NCBI GenBank assembly: GCA_024734495.1 | Contig: JALMQS010000102.1 | Coordinates: forward strand, 6,292,143 to 6,356,142 | Direction of reading: 5' to 3' | Source: Forficula auricularia | Taxonomy: Eukaryota > Arthropoda > Insecta > Dermaptera > Forficulidae | DNA: 64,000 nucleotides | Program-made: the position numbers and the translations under genes | Notes under the pieces: generated by a model | What the model was told of the DNA's origin: nothing | Database searches by the model: none | What the model saw: the letters and a program-made list of their open reading frames with translations, nothing else | Part shown: one piece after another, positions 46,191 to 58,953 of the stretch | How the letters are laid out: each line of letters begins with the position of its first letter | How positions within the stretch are numbered: the first letter of the stretch is position 1

Positions 46191-46753
46191 TTACTTTACC
46201 ATACAGGGTATGGTCAAGTATTGTAATCGTGCATGAAAAAAGTGTTTTTTTCATTCTTTTTTTCAAAATATCTCAAAAACGACTGAAAATATTTTGATTA
46301 AAAAAATTGAGCGAAACCAGAGCATTTCTTTCTACAAAAAAGCTCTAATAAGTGAACATCGAAAAAAATATATTTTTCGAGATAATAATTGTTTTGTCAA
46401 AATGTCTGTTAGTTAGTCTGTCTGGTTGTCTGGTTGGTTATCCCTTAGTCTGTGCGTTACCAAATTTTTGTGGACGAGCTAGCTCAAAAACTAGTGTGAA
46501 TATCGAAACCAAATTTCACAAGTAGTTTTTTTTTTGGGGGGGGGTGTATGTTCAAAAAATGAAAAACTAGGCTTTTGTACTAAACGCAACCAAATTTTGT
46601 ATACATAATCAGTGGGTCCCCATGAGTCTAAAAATGTAAAAACTAACCCTCCTACATGAATATAAATAATTTTATTAAATATTAAATATAAGTGAGGGCC
46701 AGGTTGTATGGTAAAGTCAAGTGGATGGCCACATCAGAACACGTCAGCTTATT
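46191..46753 (+). repeat. Hairpin-ended dispersed family V, copy 1 (inverted relative to copy 2)
   Basis: Begins with the hairpin ACTTTACCATAC / GTATGGTCAAGT and ends with GTATGGTAAAGTCAAG and ACATCAGAACACGTCAGC. It contains one poly-G-bearing minisatellite unit. Other copies lie at 47894-48646, 49490-50059, 51616-51713 and 58952-59797. Confidence 0.8.
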
Positions 46754-47893
46754 TTTTAAATATCACCGAGCCCAAAAGCAATGCCGTGGCGTCAGAGATC
46801 AGCTTGGAAAAAATTATTATGTATATATACTTTTATTTGAAAATATACAGAAAAAATCTCTAACAAATAAACAAACAATTTTTCGTCATCATATACCTAC
46901 ATAAAACTAAATTTTAATTAATCAAAATATGGGCTTTTATATTTTTTTAAATTACAGCAGCCATATTCATTGAGTGATCTAGTTGTTCGGTGCTAATGTT
47001 TAAAACCAATGGGGAGAAAATCTTCTGATTGGAATAATACAAATTCGTGTTGTTTCGAATCCGTGGTGCGTGCTAACAGTGTAGGAGTCAGATTATAGCC
47101 GAAAAAATGAAACTACAGGGTATGAAACTAAAGAATCTTATACTAACTATATACTATATTCTAAACAAACAATAAAGTATTAAAAAATGCAAAGAATGGA
47201 TTTGTTTATTTGTTTAATAAATAATTAGGAGTGGAACGAATTAATCCAATATTTTTAACTTTTGTCTGCAAAAACAAATTGGTTGAATGAATTGAATACA
47301 AAGGTAAACAAATAGAGAAATCCTCTGACTCTTTTCGCTTGTTCACTGGGTTATGAATTAAAACCCAATATTTTTATTTTTCAATAACATTCAACAAATT
47401 GTGAATTCCATTTTGTTTACAATTGCTTTATTAAAAGAAAGTTTTCTATAAAAGACTTGTTAAGTTTTTTAAAGGGTCCCAGAAACTTTTCCTTTGCCAT
47501 TGAGAAGCATCTGCTCCGATCTCTAATAAAAATGTCTAAGAGAGCTATTCACTATTTCTGCAGAAAGAAAATGAATAAAATCAGTACAAGGAACAATGAT
47601 GAAGTGGCATTTTATGTCAGAGGAACAGGCAGGGTAAGGGGAGAACGAGAATGAGTCAGATTTGCTCAGGAAGGAAAAAAGAAAAGAGCCTCCGGCATCT
47701 CCAAGGGGCGCCCAGCAGTTGAAAAGGAAGAATCGAAAAGATTTATTTCATCAAAGCACTGATTGGAAGAGAGTGGGAGTAGTAGTGAGTGGACTTGCTC
47801 TGCAAGAGAAAGGGTTTTGACAACGACAAGACTTGTTTACAAATTGATTTTACATCATTACCCCCCGATCTTCAGGAGAATGATATCAGTCTA
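46754..47893. other. Unannotated sequence between V copies
   Basis: The part 47457-47800 is less AT-rich with a short open frame on the + strand (ATG near 47457 to stop near 47652). Its protein has no recognisable domain and no splice context was convincing. Confidence 0.4.
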
Positions 47894-48646
47894 AAATAAG
47901 CTGACGTGTTTTGATGTGGCCATCCACTTGACTTTACCATACAACCTGACCCTTCACTTATATTTAATATTTAATAAAATTATTTATAATCATGTAGGGG
48001 ACGGGGGTTAGTTTTTCCATTTTTAGACTCCTGGGGGCCCTCTGATTATGTATACAAAATTTGGTTGAGTTTGGTACAAGACCCTATATTTTCATTTTTT
48101 GACTCTACACCCCCCCCCCATTTTAGGCGGTTAGTTTGTGCATTTTTAGACTTCTGGGGTCTCACTGATTATGTATACAAAATTTGGTTCAGTTTGCTCA
48201 AATAGATAGATTTTTTCTTTTTACCCCCCCCCCCCTCCGCCCACCTTAATTTTGGGTAGATATGGACCAAAATCTAATCAGCTCTTAATCTCAATGGATT
48301 AAAACTACGTGTGGCATTTTGTTTCGATATTCACACTAGTTTTTGAGCTAGCTCGTCCACAGAAATTTGGTAACGCACAGACTAACGGACAGACAACCAG
48401 ACAACCAGAAAACCAGACTAACTAACAGACATTTTGACAAAACAATTATTATCTAGAAAAATATAATTTTTTTGATGTTCACTTATTAGGCCTTTTTTGT
48501 AGATCGAAATGCCATGGTTTCGCTCAATTTTTTTAATCAAAATAGTTTCAGCCGTTTTGAGATGTTTCGAAAAAAAAGAAGGAAAAAAGCAATTTTTTCA
48601 TGCACGATTGCAATACTTGACAATACCCTGTATGGAAAGGTAAAAA
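47894..48646 (-). repeat. Dispersed family V, copy 2
   Basis: A longer copy with two minisatellite units at about 48000-48230, each carrying a C run. It ends with GATTGCAATACTTGAC, an imperfect hairpin and GGTAAAAA. The GACAACCAGACAACCAGAAAACC stretch is a small internal repeat expansion. Confidence 0.8.
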
Positions 48647-49489
48647 TAATAATATTTAATTCTATATGAGAGAAGTAGTAAACTCATTTTCAAAAACTCT
48701 ATAAAAACGAAGATCAGTGGAGCGTCTTGAGGGGCGGGGGGGGATAATTCTGTGTGTGAATTATATATATGAAAATAAAATCATTTTTTTTGTATTATTT
48801 ATAAAAATTTGCAGTTTTTCATTCATTAAATGAAAACCACTCATCCTAGAAACTTGCTTCTTGTCTAATTTTCTAGGATATTTTGATGGCTTGAAGTTTT
48901 ACTTGGACCACTTTTTTGTTAGAACGTTAGGATTTGAAGATATCCAGCATTTTTCAAGACAGGACATGATCCGACCTCATTTTGTGACACGAGTTACCGC
49001 TGTCCAATTAAGATAAAACTTTGTCACTCTCACTTTTTAGCTAATTGGCAGCTATTATTGGGATGAGAACCAAAATTTCAAGAGTGGTTTCTTGTGACCA
49101 TCTAATGAACATAATTCACTTTTCCGCCAAGTTGGTAAAAATCCCTTATCTTTGACGATCCTTGGTGGCCAAACGGCTCAGTACGTTATTCGACGCGAAA
49201 TTTTATCCTCTTTTATTTTACTAAGAGTAAACTTTTCTGTAGGACGCATGGTTTTCGAGTTATAAGCTAAAATATGAAAAAAGTCCAAAATTTTCGATTT
49301 TTAGCCCCTCAAAAATTTAACACCAGCCAGAAACCGTAGCAAACTCATATAACTCTTATTTGGAATGTCTAACGTCGATTCAAATTATTTCCAGCTTGTG
49401 TATATTTATTTATTGGCCAGCAGAAGTCTAATCTGCCTGGGCTATGAAATATATCAAATATTTTTTTCATTTTCGTATTACTTTATCAT

Positions 49490-50059
49490 CAAGGGTATGG
49501 TCAAGTATTGTAATCGTGCATGAAAAAAGTGGTTTTTTACCTTTTTTTCGAAATATCTCAAAAAACGGCTGAAACTATTTTGATTAAAAATATTGAGCGA
49601 AACCATGGCATTTCGCTCTACAAAAAAGCTCTAATAAGTGAACATCGAAAAAAATTATATTTTTTGAGATAATAATTGTTTTGTCAAAATGTCTGTTAGT
49701 TAGTCTGTGCGTTACCAAAATTTTGTGGACGAGCTAGCTAAAAAACTAGTGGGAATATCAAAACCATATTTCACACGAAGTTTTGGTCCATTGACATTAA
49801 GAGCTGATTAGATTTTGGTGCATATCGACCCAAAATTAAGGGGGGTGGAGGGGAGTTAAAAATTAAAAATCTAGGTTATTTGAGCAAACTCAACCAACTT
49901 TTGTATACATAATCAGTGGGGCCCAGGAGTCTAAAAATGGAAAAACTAACCCCCCCTACATGATTATAAATAATTTTATTAAATATTAAATATAAGAGAG
50001 GGGGCAGGTTGTATGGTAAAGTCAAGTGGATGGCCACATCAGAACACGTCAGCTTATTT
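49490..50059 (+). repeat. Dispersed family V, copy 3
   Basis: Same layout as copy 1, with the ATTGTAATCGTGCATG start and the ACACGTCAGCTTATT end. The short ORF over 50009-50206 is a product of the repeat end and is not a gene. Confidence 0.8.
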
Positions 50060-51043
50060 GTTAATTTTTTCATTTTTGCTTTTACTTTCATTTTTTTCTT
50101 CTTGTACTGGGGGAGGGGGGCTTTAGACCCCTTAGCCCCCCCCCGTGGATTCGCCAGGAACGAAGATATTGACGAAATACATGTAAAGAAGCAGTTTTCA
50201 ACATAGAAGAAGTTATTAGTAGTGTTGCCACCTCACCGGGTTTCAATGACATTTTTGCTTGTCTCAAATGGACATTCGAGTTTCGATTATCCTCGAGAAA
50301 TGAAAGGATAATAAATGAGAACTCGAATATTTGAGACCTAACCGATTAAGGATTTTATATTCATATAGAATCTCAATCATTGAGGAAAAGAGAGGGTGAT
50401 ATTCGCTTTCTCTCTCTAAAATTATTATAAATAAATAAAGTCAATTTGGTCACGATCTCATCCATTAGAAAATATGAGCACTCGATTGCTCTAGAATTGC
50501 GCGTTTTGTTTAGTATTTCAATTAAAAATATTTAATAGATTTTTTTTAATGATGAAAACTCGAGTCTTTTCCAGACGAGTTGAGACACGCATAGAACAAG
50601 TTGAGACAGGTCGGCGGATTAGCTTGCAAAAAAATGTTTTTCGAATATTTCGAATTTATTTATTTTTCTCTGATGAAAAAATATCAACGTATCAAAATAT
50701 CAATGTATAAGATATAGATTATTTTCATTTGCTATAATCAAAATACAAGATACAATTGTAATTTATAAATTAAAGCGTTTTAATTATTACTTGGAATTAT
50801 ATTACAGCTAAGACGCAAAGTCTATTATGCAATTAAATCCCTCTTAATATGCAATCGAGTTTTTGTGATTTGTAAATTGTAATAAATCACATTTAATTTG
50901 TAATTGAACCTCTTGTAATTACAACTGAATTACATGTAATTTTCGCATGAATTTTTTGTATCTTGACAAAGGTTTTACAATCTACGATTCAATTACTCGT
51001 AGCTTGTAATTCACTTAAGTACAACTTCTAGCACAATTAAAGG

Positions 51044-51290
51044 TTTTAGTTAATGAGCTAAAAATTGGTACGTAAATATCTTAGAATTCACCAATTTTTG
51101 GCTTTTTATCTGAAAACCTTTCTCGAGAACAAAAATTGTCATTTTAGAATTGTTTTAGTTAATGAGGTGAAAATTGGTACACAAATACCTTAGAATCCAC
51201 CAAATTGATTTTCTATTTTGATCTGAAAATGTTTCCTGACAGTACAAAATGCTAATCTTTAAAGATTTTAGTTAATGAGCCGAAAATTGG
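51044..51290 (+). repeat. Three tandem units of about 110 bp
   Basis: TTTTAGTTAATGAG starts units at 51044, 51153 and 51266, each followed by AAAATTGGTA. The third is cut short. Confidence 0.8.
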
Positions 51291-51615
51291 TAAGTATATA
51301 TCGTCGCGTGTATCTCGTGTACCGTGTACGGAATAGGTTTTCTTCTTAATTATTTATTATTGTTTTTGTTTTATACGTAAATTGTTAAGTTTGTTTGGTA
51401 TTAGTTATATGTATAGTAACTACTCTGTGATCATTCGAATTGTATTTAATTTGTAGGAATGTGAGTTTTGAATTTGTTAATTAATATATTAAATAAAAAA
51501 ATTGCATAACGTATGCATGTGTGTTTTTGTGGGGTTTTTTTTAGTCATCGTCTCCGGGCGAGACTTAGTTCTGAGGTGGCAACCGTAGTTATTAGGCGGG
51601 ACTAATTAAGAAAAA

Positions 51616-51713
51616 GATTATAAATAATTTTATTAAATTTTAAATATAAGTGAGGGGCCAGGTTGTATGGTAAAGTCAAGTGGATGACCACATCAGAACA
51701 CGTCAGCTTATTT
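51616..51713 (+). repeat. Dispersed family V, terminal fragment
   Basis: Only the last 98 bp of the family, from AAATAATTTTATTAAAT to CACGTCAGCTTATTT, is present. Confidence 0.8.
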
Positions 51714-52362
51714 GGCATAGTAAGCTAGCCATATAACAAACAAACTAGATTGCTATAATAACAAAAAGGAATTTTTCTACATAAAATCAGGGCCTTGAGA
51801 AATACCTAACAGATAAAATATTTTTAATTAAAATAGTGATGATGAAGGTCAAACCTTAGAAACCATAGTCTCAAACAAATCAATTACCATATAGGTACAT
51901 ATTACATATTTATATATTTGGTGTATAAATATACAAAAGGTTATTATATGAGTTGCAGGCGGTGGCAGTTCATACATCCCTTTTCAGGATCTATAAATAA
52001 ATATAGGGGATCTCGATCAAATCTCCAGTGACCACTCCACTATTAACACTTCTCCAAAAGAAAATATTTTAAAATATTCAAAAATTAGGTACAGTCGACT
52101 CTGGACAATTCGAACCTCGATAATTCGAACTCTTCAGCTGTTAACTTCGGTAAATCGAAAGAATGGTGTGTATTTTGATATCCTCGATAACTCGAAATCT
52201 TTTTTCGTAACAAGAGAGGGAGAGAACGATCTATAATTCGAACTAGTCCACTTCCCCTCTTTATAATTCGAATTTTCCTAGCAAAAAATTATTTTTAATT
52301 TTTTTTTTTGAAGGAGACAATAAAAGAGTGTGTCTTCTGCTGGAATTATAAATTTTATTTAT

Positions 52363-52410
52363 TTATAACGAGACTATAGTTTAGTGCCCTCTTCATCAGT
52401 CTATTATTAA
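52363..52410 (-). ncRNA. Broken hammerhead-like motif, E3 left arm
   Basis: CUGAUGA and the stem III end ACUAUAGUC remain, but several bases covering the 3' strand of stem II and the G of GAAA are deleted compared with the right arm. Confidence 0.55.
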
Positions 52411-52419
52411 AAAAAAAAT

Positions 52420-52840
52420 ATTGTATCTGTAGGGCCATCTAACCCCTTTAATGTACAATTTTCGGCCAATTCAATTACATAAATATTAATATAATACAAA
52501 ACAAAAACGGAAAAACAAATATAAAATCTAGAAAAATTCAAAAAGTAAAACATATGGTACATAATAATTAAATGAAACATAAATATTAAAAATACAATAT
52601 ATATAGAAGGAGAGTAAAAAAATAATAATGCCAACATATAGGCTACAAAAACAGAAAATAGAAATAAAATATTAAGCTAGGTGCTTGCCAAGTTCTTCAC
52701 CGAATGCTTCAGGACGCCCAATCTTCCTTACGTTGAGTGGCAGTGAGTTCCAAACCTTGGTCGCCTTAACCTCAAATGAGTCCGCCATCATTCTGCTTCT
52801 ATGTGGTGGACATAAAAATTCATAAATTAATTCCTGTGAA
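52420..52840 (-). pseudogene. LINE C-terminal and 3'-tail remnant
   Basis: On the minus strand 52830-52673 encodes FEVKATKVWNSLPLNVR and then KIGRPEAFGEELGKHLA before a stop, the typical closing block of CR1/Jockey-like LINEs. A 3' tail with CATTAAAGGGGTTAGATGG follows, also found at 21110-21160 on the + strand. The polymerase is absent. Confidence 0.75.
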
Positions 52841-52845
52841 TCCAT

Positions 52846-52897
52846 TGTAATAGACTGATGAAGAGGGCAAAGCCCTCGAAACTATAGTCTCGTTATA
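52846..52897 (+). ncRNA. Hammerhead-ribozyme-like motif, E3 right arm
   Basis: The core CUGAUGA (52855-52861) is followed by an extra A, a perfect stem II GAGGGC / GCCCUC (52863-52868, 52872-52877) with an AAA loop, and GAAA (52878-52881). Stem III is AC/GU closed by UAUA and C52889 is the predicted cleavage base. Stem I pairs AG with UC and, beyond a bulged A, UAAU with GUUA. Confidence 0.7.
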
Positions 52898-53640
52898 AAT
52901 AAATAAAATTTATAATTCCAGTAGAAGACACACTCTTTTATTGTCTCCTTCAATATATAAAAATTCTGCTACTCTCGGCAAAAAATTTTCAATTTAACTT
53001 AATTTTTTTAATTAGGTTTGTTATTATCTATTGCAATGTTAATACATATGTAATTTTTTTGTTCTTTTTTGTCGTTTTCATTGTTTTTACTTGAGGCTAT
53101 ATTTAAAATTTATATAAGCTCATACATATTTTCAAAAATATAATAAAAACTCTTAAAAATCGAATTTTTCTTGTAGTCCCTTGAATTTCAAATTATTGAG
53201 AGTTGACTGTATATGGTATATTTCAAATTTTTACATTTTATATGAATCCTTAAATTTTGATTTTAGCCTATGGAATCGAAAATAAATTTTTTCCGGGTTA
53301 ATTTTTAATTACAAATGTTCTTGGTAAATAGAAAAAGAAGAGAAAAGACGTGGTGAAAAAAATGTGCAGTGGACTTGGTTGTCTGGGAGATACAAGAGAA
53401 GAAAGTCACGATCAGTGGGCAACAGCTGCATTCATTTATTAAATTTTACTAGAGAGAATTAAGTGGAGAGTTTGGGGGTTGAGGGGACGCAACCCAAGTC
53501 AATGTTAATAAACGGAAAGAAAAAAGAAAGATCCAAAGCATACTATACAAAAAATTCTAGCTTAAAAATTAAGATAAGTTTTTAATAAAATGCAATTAGG
53601 CAAATTAGAAAGAATAAAAATGCAGCAAAATTGTTTAGAT

Positions 53641-54533
53641 CATGGGGTTCCCAAACTTTTCCGACTCGCGGCGCCTTTTTGCAATTAAAATTTTTCCATA
53701 GCGCCCTATTATATATTATTTATTTTGGCCGCGCAGGAGAAGGGCCTCCTCTTACAACAGATAAGTAAAGTAGTTGACAAAATTGGGTTATACAATTGGT
53801 GGTAATATATACATTTATTTCTCTCTCCTCTCTATTTACAGTAGTAGCATTGTTAAAATTTTATTCATATGTCAAATCAATAAAAGGGGTCGGGTTAGGC
53901 TAGGTGGTAGCGTGTCAGCCTGTTAACCACGTGGACCCGGGTTCGAATCCGACTCGAGGCATCCAGTTAAAAATCTGACCCCGGGATATAGACACATTTA
54001 AAAAAAAAATCGTAACGTATATCGGCTTATGGCTAGAAAGGCCAAAAAGCCAAAAAAAAAAACAAAAAAAAAATCAATAAAAACAAAAATGAAAAAGATG
54101 AATAGAAAAAATAAATAAATGAATATATAAATATGAATAAAAATATGAGTAAAATGTACATATGTCAAAACAAATACCGTATTTGGTCTCTCTAAATACT
54201 CTTGTATTAAAATCGTTATAAATATCTTGGCAATTACTAGTTTATTTTTCTATTAAAATCAAAAATTCAGACCACAGAGGGGAATCTTTGTATACATTTC
54301 AGATTTTTTCAAGGGCGTCAAAGTTAATTTTTTTTTTGGTTTATGTACCTACTATATGGTATGTCTAATCATAAGTAAAAGATTCAAATGAATAATAAAT
54401 ACATTTTTAGTTTCTCATTTTATTTTTGTCTAGTTAGACCAAATGTCTTTCAATAAATTATGAAGCTTCGCGGCGCACCTGTGAAGATGCCATGGCTCCC
54501 GGGGCGCCGCGGCGCACAGCTTGGAAACCTCTG
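53641..54533. mobile_element. hAT-type element, 893 bp, with nested SINE
   Basis: The left end CATGGGGTTCCCAAAC and right end GCTTGGAAACCTCTG are inverted, both followed inward by GCGGCGC-type sequence. Flanks GTTTAGAT (53633-53640) and GTTAAGAT (54534-54541) match 7 of 8. The SINE at 53886-54070 is nested. GAGAAGGGCCTCCTCTTACA near 53738 resembles a segment at 60920. There is no transposase. Confidence 0.8.
53886..54070 (+). mobile_element. tRNA-derived SINE, 185 bp, with 12-bp TSD
   Basis: A box in GGCTAGGTGGTAGCG and a perfect B box GGTTCGAATCC form a pol III promoter. CTGTTAACCA between them recalls the anticodon loop of tRNA-Asn, a tentative source. The A-rich tail runs to 54070. Direct repeats AAATCAATAAAA at 53874-53885 and 54071-54082 fix the ends. 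Confidence 0.9.
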
Positions 54534-54541
54534 GTTAAGAT

Positions 54542-55475
54542 TAATAAAAATATCTTTAAATTTAAAGTAATGTTTAAAATTCTTAAATTAATTTAAACTA
54601 AAATGGGGAAAAAGTGAAAACTTTTTCACGTATCTGAGCGCTGTCCATAATGTTAGTTATTTGGTAATTTTTATTAGTCAGAGAACGGCTTGAGCTAGAA
54701 TGTTAAATCTTGGTATAAAAGTGGAGGAGACCACAAAGAAGGGTATCAAATTTCAGCTTATTATAGTGAGAACCGTTCGTTAAATTAAAAAAAATATATC
54801 AAGATACAAATCTTCCGTGTTGCCATTAATTTTTATTAAATCCAATGTTTGTGAGAAAAGTTATGTTATAAGAGTTTGAAAAGATTTGGAAACTTAATAG
54901 TCGAGTTCAGATCCAGACATTAGAATTTTTAAGAGTTTTACGAGACAATCAATTCTAGTCTCAATTTTTTAATGAAAACAAAATGTTCATAAATATAGAA
55001 AGAACTTCCGTTTCTATTTGTTGTACCTTGAAAAATAAATATAATTATTTATTTACCTATATATACCACTATAAGCTATGCTAATAAAAAAACCTTCTCT
55101 GTATAATCCATCTTTATTGTATTCCTCCATACTGTATTTACTCCTTAAATAAAAAGTTGGCAAAAAAAAAGTTTTTCAAGATAATGAAAGAAAATGCTTT
55201 TAAAGCTCCTTTAATCAATAGCATGACGTCTTTAAACTTTTAAGACTTTTTAACTCGAGCTTTTTTTCTCACTTTATTCTTTATTTATATACCAAACGCC
55301 TGATTGGTAGTTTAGTCGCCTGTTTAGAGATACGAAGGTTATATAATATTAAATAAGATTTATTCGCTTTCATTTATTAACGCTTAATTTTCAACTAGAA
55401 TCTTATTTTTGGAAACTTTTTTTTCATAACGTTTCTGTCTTATTCAAAGGACTGAGGTCAACAAAATCTTTAAAT
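54542..55475. other. AT-rich unannotated sequence
   Basis: No exon, TIR or tandem array was recognised. Confidence 0.5.
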
Positions 55476-55960
55476 AAATAAATCTTTATTCCGCGACATG
55501 CTTAGAGGCACAAGTACTCGCTCCTCGTTGGCTAGCTCATACAAACGTCAATACAATTTAACTACAACAAATTAACAAATAATAAACAAGTACAAAATAA
55601 AAAAAATGGATATGTAGGTATGCTCATTTATAAATAACATGACCAATGACCATAGATTTCCATCAAAAGACAAAAAATAATTTAAAAATTTCCGCACAAA
55701 AAAACCAGATACAAGGAGCAAACGACGCATTAGCCATCCCGGCATTTGCCCTAAGTTGTTAAGGAAACCTGGTCAAAACTTTAACATGACCTCCCTTTAC
55801 CTCAGCTTGTGAGAACTAAATAATTTTTTTTATAACTCCAGGAAATTTATAATTGATTTAATTAATCATAAGGAAGCAGAAGACTATAATCCCAAATACT
55901 AATAGACAGACTGTTCCACAATTTAATCCCAATTTGATCTGTTAATTATTTATTTTTTTG
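55476..55960 (-). mobile_element. LINE 3' end, copy 1
   Basis: On the minus strand this ends GAATAAAGATTTATTTATTT, a polyadenylation-type tail. It matches 62085-62640 throughout, including GACAGACTGTTCCACA / reverse LWNSLS-type sequence and GCCTCTAAGCATG. It is non-coding in its present state. Confidence 0.7.
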
Positions 55961-56305
55961 ACTTAAAATAAAAAAAGTCCACAAAAATCTTAAAAAAATC
56001 TTTTAAAATCATATTTAATAAAATATTTGTATATTATTAATAAATATTTGCATTATTATAATAAAATTCTGATTTTATCTTCAATAAAAAATTATTGGCC
56101 ACCCCTAAAGGCTTTCTCGGTACGTAACAGGTTTATATTTACTATGCGGGTAAAAATAGTGTATTTAATCTTGTTTGACATACATTTCCCATAATACAAT
56201 TAATGTGAAGCTTCACAATTAATTCAATTTTAAAGAATTCAGACACGTAAACTATTTAGATTATTATTATTATTTTTTTTCTATGGAATACTCCCATCAA
56301 CAGGG

Positions 56306-56560
56306 CCGGGGCAAGTGGGTGTTCGGGTTGGATTCCGCACCAAGTCGTTAACTTAGAGAGGCGCCAAAAAGGGACCCGAAAAATTCTACGATAAAAAAAA
56401 TAATAATTTTTCGTAAGAGTATTTTTCCTGTTGTGCGAATTTTTCGAATCAAATTGTAATATATATTTTATAGCTACGGAAACTAAGCAACTTTTTTCAG
56501 AGGTGCCAAATCAGCATATGCATAAAGGTGCCAATCAAATTCTACCCTTAAAAACTAGGA
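56306..56560. mobile_element. Possible hAT-like left end
   Basis: CAGGGCCGGGGCAAGTGGG resembles hAT termini and the GC-rich part 56306-56380 stands out, but no matching right end was found. Confidence 0.3.
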
Positions 56561-56598
56561 ATTTAATATTTTTAATTAAATAGTAAGAGAGAGAAAAA

Positions 56599-56890
56599 GA
56601 GGCGACTGTTGGTCAGTGTTAAGAGTGTCGGGCCGCTGGCTTTAAGTACGCTGGTTCGAGACTGAGTCTCGGCAGATTTTGCAGTCGCCTCCTCTTAGAA
56701 AGCAATGACAACTTACCAAAAGTATAATTGGCTTGTAACCTTTCCAAACTAGTCGTTCGGAACCAGTGCTAAAAAGTAGGTCCCGTATATCTGTGTAAAA
56801 ACAGCTAAACACACTCAGCACAGGTATATGTGGAGAGGAGACGAAACGTCAGGGAGACCTGATATGGCACTTAAAGAAGAAGAAGAATTA
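56599..56890 (+). mobile_element. tRNA-derived SINE (family S2), copy 2
   Basis: Matches 23915-24201 nearly throughout, with GGTTCGAGACTGAGTCTCGG at the B box and an AAG tail. No clear TSD was seen here. Confidence 0.85.
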
Positions 56891-56974
56891 AACAGTCAAT
56901 AGGTATATATTTAAATTTGTTATTGATACTAGCATGGTGATTATTTAGATGAGGTGATACCAATAATCCCCGAA

Positions 56975-57145
56975 AGTCATATTTGTGAGAAACACGCTGT
57001 TTTCGAACGCCCAAAAGCTAATCGCTGTCAAATTGAATAAGAATCAAACCAACTCTTTTGCCAAATCGTTTAACTCTATGACTTCTAGAGGCTTGAACTC
57101 AATTCCTTCCACCGTCTTTCCCGTGAATTTTAACATTCAGTCAAA
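56975..57145 (+). pseudogene. CR1/Jockey-like LINE C-terminal fragment
   Basis: Encodes NAQKLIAVKLNKNQTNSFAK and then FNSMTSRGLNSIPSTVFP, the same block as 21630-21770. The conserved tryptophan of RDWNSLP is now leucine. It is short and dead. Confidence 0.8.
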
Positions 57146-58765
57146 GATTGAAATTTTGTTTAAATCACACATAATTAATTACCTAATACAATATAACTAC
57201 GTCCTTTCTTTTTCAATAGATAATAATTATAATTAATTATGTATGTATTAAACAAAATTTCAACCTTTAATAAATTTAATCACAAAAATACAAGCTTTTA
57301 TAGCTACATATTTTAAATATAATCTTCAGTTGTTTAAGGAGGTTCTTTTGCGACAATCCACACACAAAGTTTTAGCCTCGTAACCACTCTATAAATATGA
57401 ACGGAATTAAAATTTTAGGTTATGTTTTTTTAACGTGACTGTACCACTCACACTAAAAAATCTCTATATGGATACACACATACTTGCCGGATCGTTTTCA
57501 AGCCATTGATATTATATCCCTTCCACTAAAAATAATGGCCCAAATATGTTTTTTTGTTTTTTATCAAAACTAAGAGGTAAATAATTTCAGTTTTTTTTTT
57601 TTTTTTTTTTTTAATTTACTCCGAATATATTATTCTAAAAAATATTAGTTTTTCATCATGATGTTGAAAGTCCTTCAATGAAAAAAATAAAATAATGATC
57701 ATATCCCCACCCTTTCTCTATCTACCATATGTAAAATATGTCATTTTTAATTGCAATTATTTCATGTTTGGTGTGGTAAATCGTCTTCAAATTTTAACAG
57801 TGTGTGTATTATGCTTTTAATGAATTATATTCCAAGTTTCAAAGACTTCTTGAATTTTTCCATTTGTGAAAGAAGACCAGCATCAACAGATGATACCTTC
57901 GACTCCTACCCAGTCCATTAAATCTCTCCAGCTTTTTAAACCAATTCAGGCCTTATGGGCTACACCTTCTCACACCAATATACCCAAAATAAACTAGAAA
58001 ATTCACACACACACACAAAGAAAAAAATGATTTTTTTATCACTATATATAGGATCCTCCCCCGCTTCTATTTGTTAACTAGTAATGGAAATAAAATAAAA
58101 TTCAATTAGTTCCCCCAACCTTGAAATTCTCCGCATCACCGCATCTTTACCGAACGGGTGTAATTTATATGCGCATAGATATGATTGCAATATCCATGTA
58201 TTTATTTTCTACCTTGGTTGTTTTTAATCAGTGCAATCTATCAGCGCCGCCCCACGGCGGGTTATGAGACACGACGACGAGTTTTCAGGACCACATGCCG
58301 CTAATTTGGATATACATTTATAAATAACCAAATGGATGGTTTAATCGAGCCTACGATTATTCAATCGCGTTGACATTTCGCATAGCATGACTTGCCACGT
58401 GCATATCGATCTTGGAATTCATTTCAACCCCATCAATTTACCCTCTCTCTCTCGCCCTCTCATACGCCCTTACACTACCCTCTTTAAAGATATCTGGGAC
58501 AAATCCATTACATGGAAACAATGAGAATTTAAATATGATCATGGTTACGTATTTATCTATTCTTCGTATTATTTTTTATACTTTCATTCTTTTCAAGCAA
58601 TTTTTTTTGTGCTTTCTGAGTGTGAATGTATGTTTATCTGGATTCCACTATCAACTATAACGCAAGCGTAAAATTTCGTAGAAAGTTCTATCTGGTTCCA
58701 AAATGTTTGTATTTCCAATAATTAAGTGGGAGATAAATTTAACCTAATTTATCGAACGGAGAATT
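57146..58765. other. Unannotated sequence
   Basis: A T run at 57591-57612 and a CA repeat at 58004-58017 are present. The part 58120-58420 is GC-richer and single-copy in the window, and might be a conserved non-coding element. No convincing exon was found. Confidence 0.4.
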
Positions 58766-58953
58766 TACCACTGCACGAAGCCCTTAAAAAACTTAGTAAA
58801 TTGGATCGTATCTAACTTTCTGAGATTTGGCTCGTGATCCCGGCTTCTTTCCTTCTAATCTGTTCTTTTCGCGATGGAGGGGCCATCCCATACAGGCCTT
58901 TAGGGGATGCACCTTCTGCTGTATCTCATTCTTACATCAATATCATTGAAAAA
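58766..58953 (+). mobile_element. SINE-like retroposon with LINE-type tail, copy 3
   Basis: Matches the copies at 635 and 34036 from ACCACTGC to ATCAATATCATTGAAA. A family V copy follows at once. Confidence 0.8.

Larger units (their letters stand above)
52310..52951. mobile_element. Inverted-repeat element E3 with hammerhead-like motifs
   Basis: Arms 52310-52411 and 52846-52951 are inverted copies of about 105 bp starting GAAGGAGACAATAAAAGAG. Each has a hammerhead-like motif facing outward; only the right one is complete. A LINE remnant lies between the arms on the minus strand. Same plan as E1 and E2. Confidence 0.8.
52093..53209. mobile_element. pogo/Tigger-like MITE carrying element E3
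   Basis: Starts CAGTCGACTCTGGACAATTC and ends GAGAGTTGACTG with TA outside both ends (52091-52092, 53210-53211). Removing 52310-52951 leaves about 475 bp that matches the MITE at 13393-13835 in order. Confidence 0.85.

Noticed and set aside
47457..47654. 65-codon ORF as a small gene
   Set aside because: It has no domain, no splice or promoter context, and lies between repeat copies.
50009..50206. 65-codon ORF starting MYGKVKWMATSEH
   Set aside because: The same start occurs at 46704 because it is the end of family V; it is not a gene.
58235..58320. Short frame after CTATCAG as an exon
   Set aside because: The frame closes within 20 codons without a donor and has no domain.
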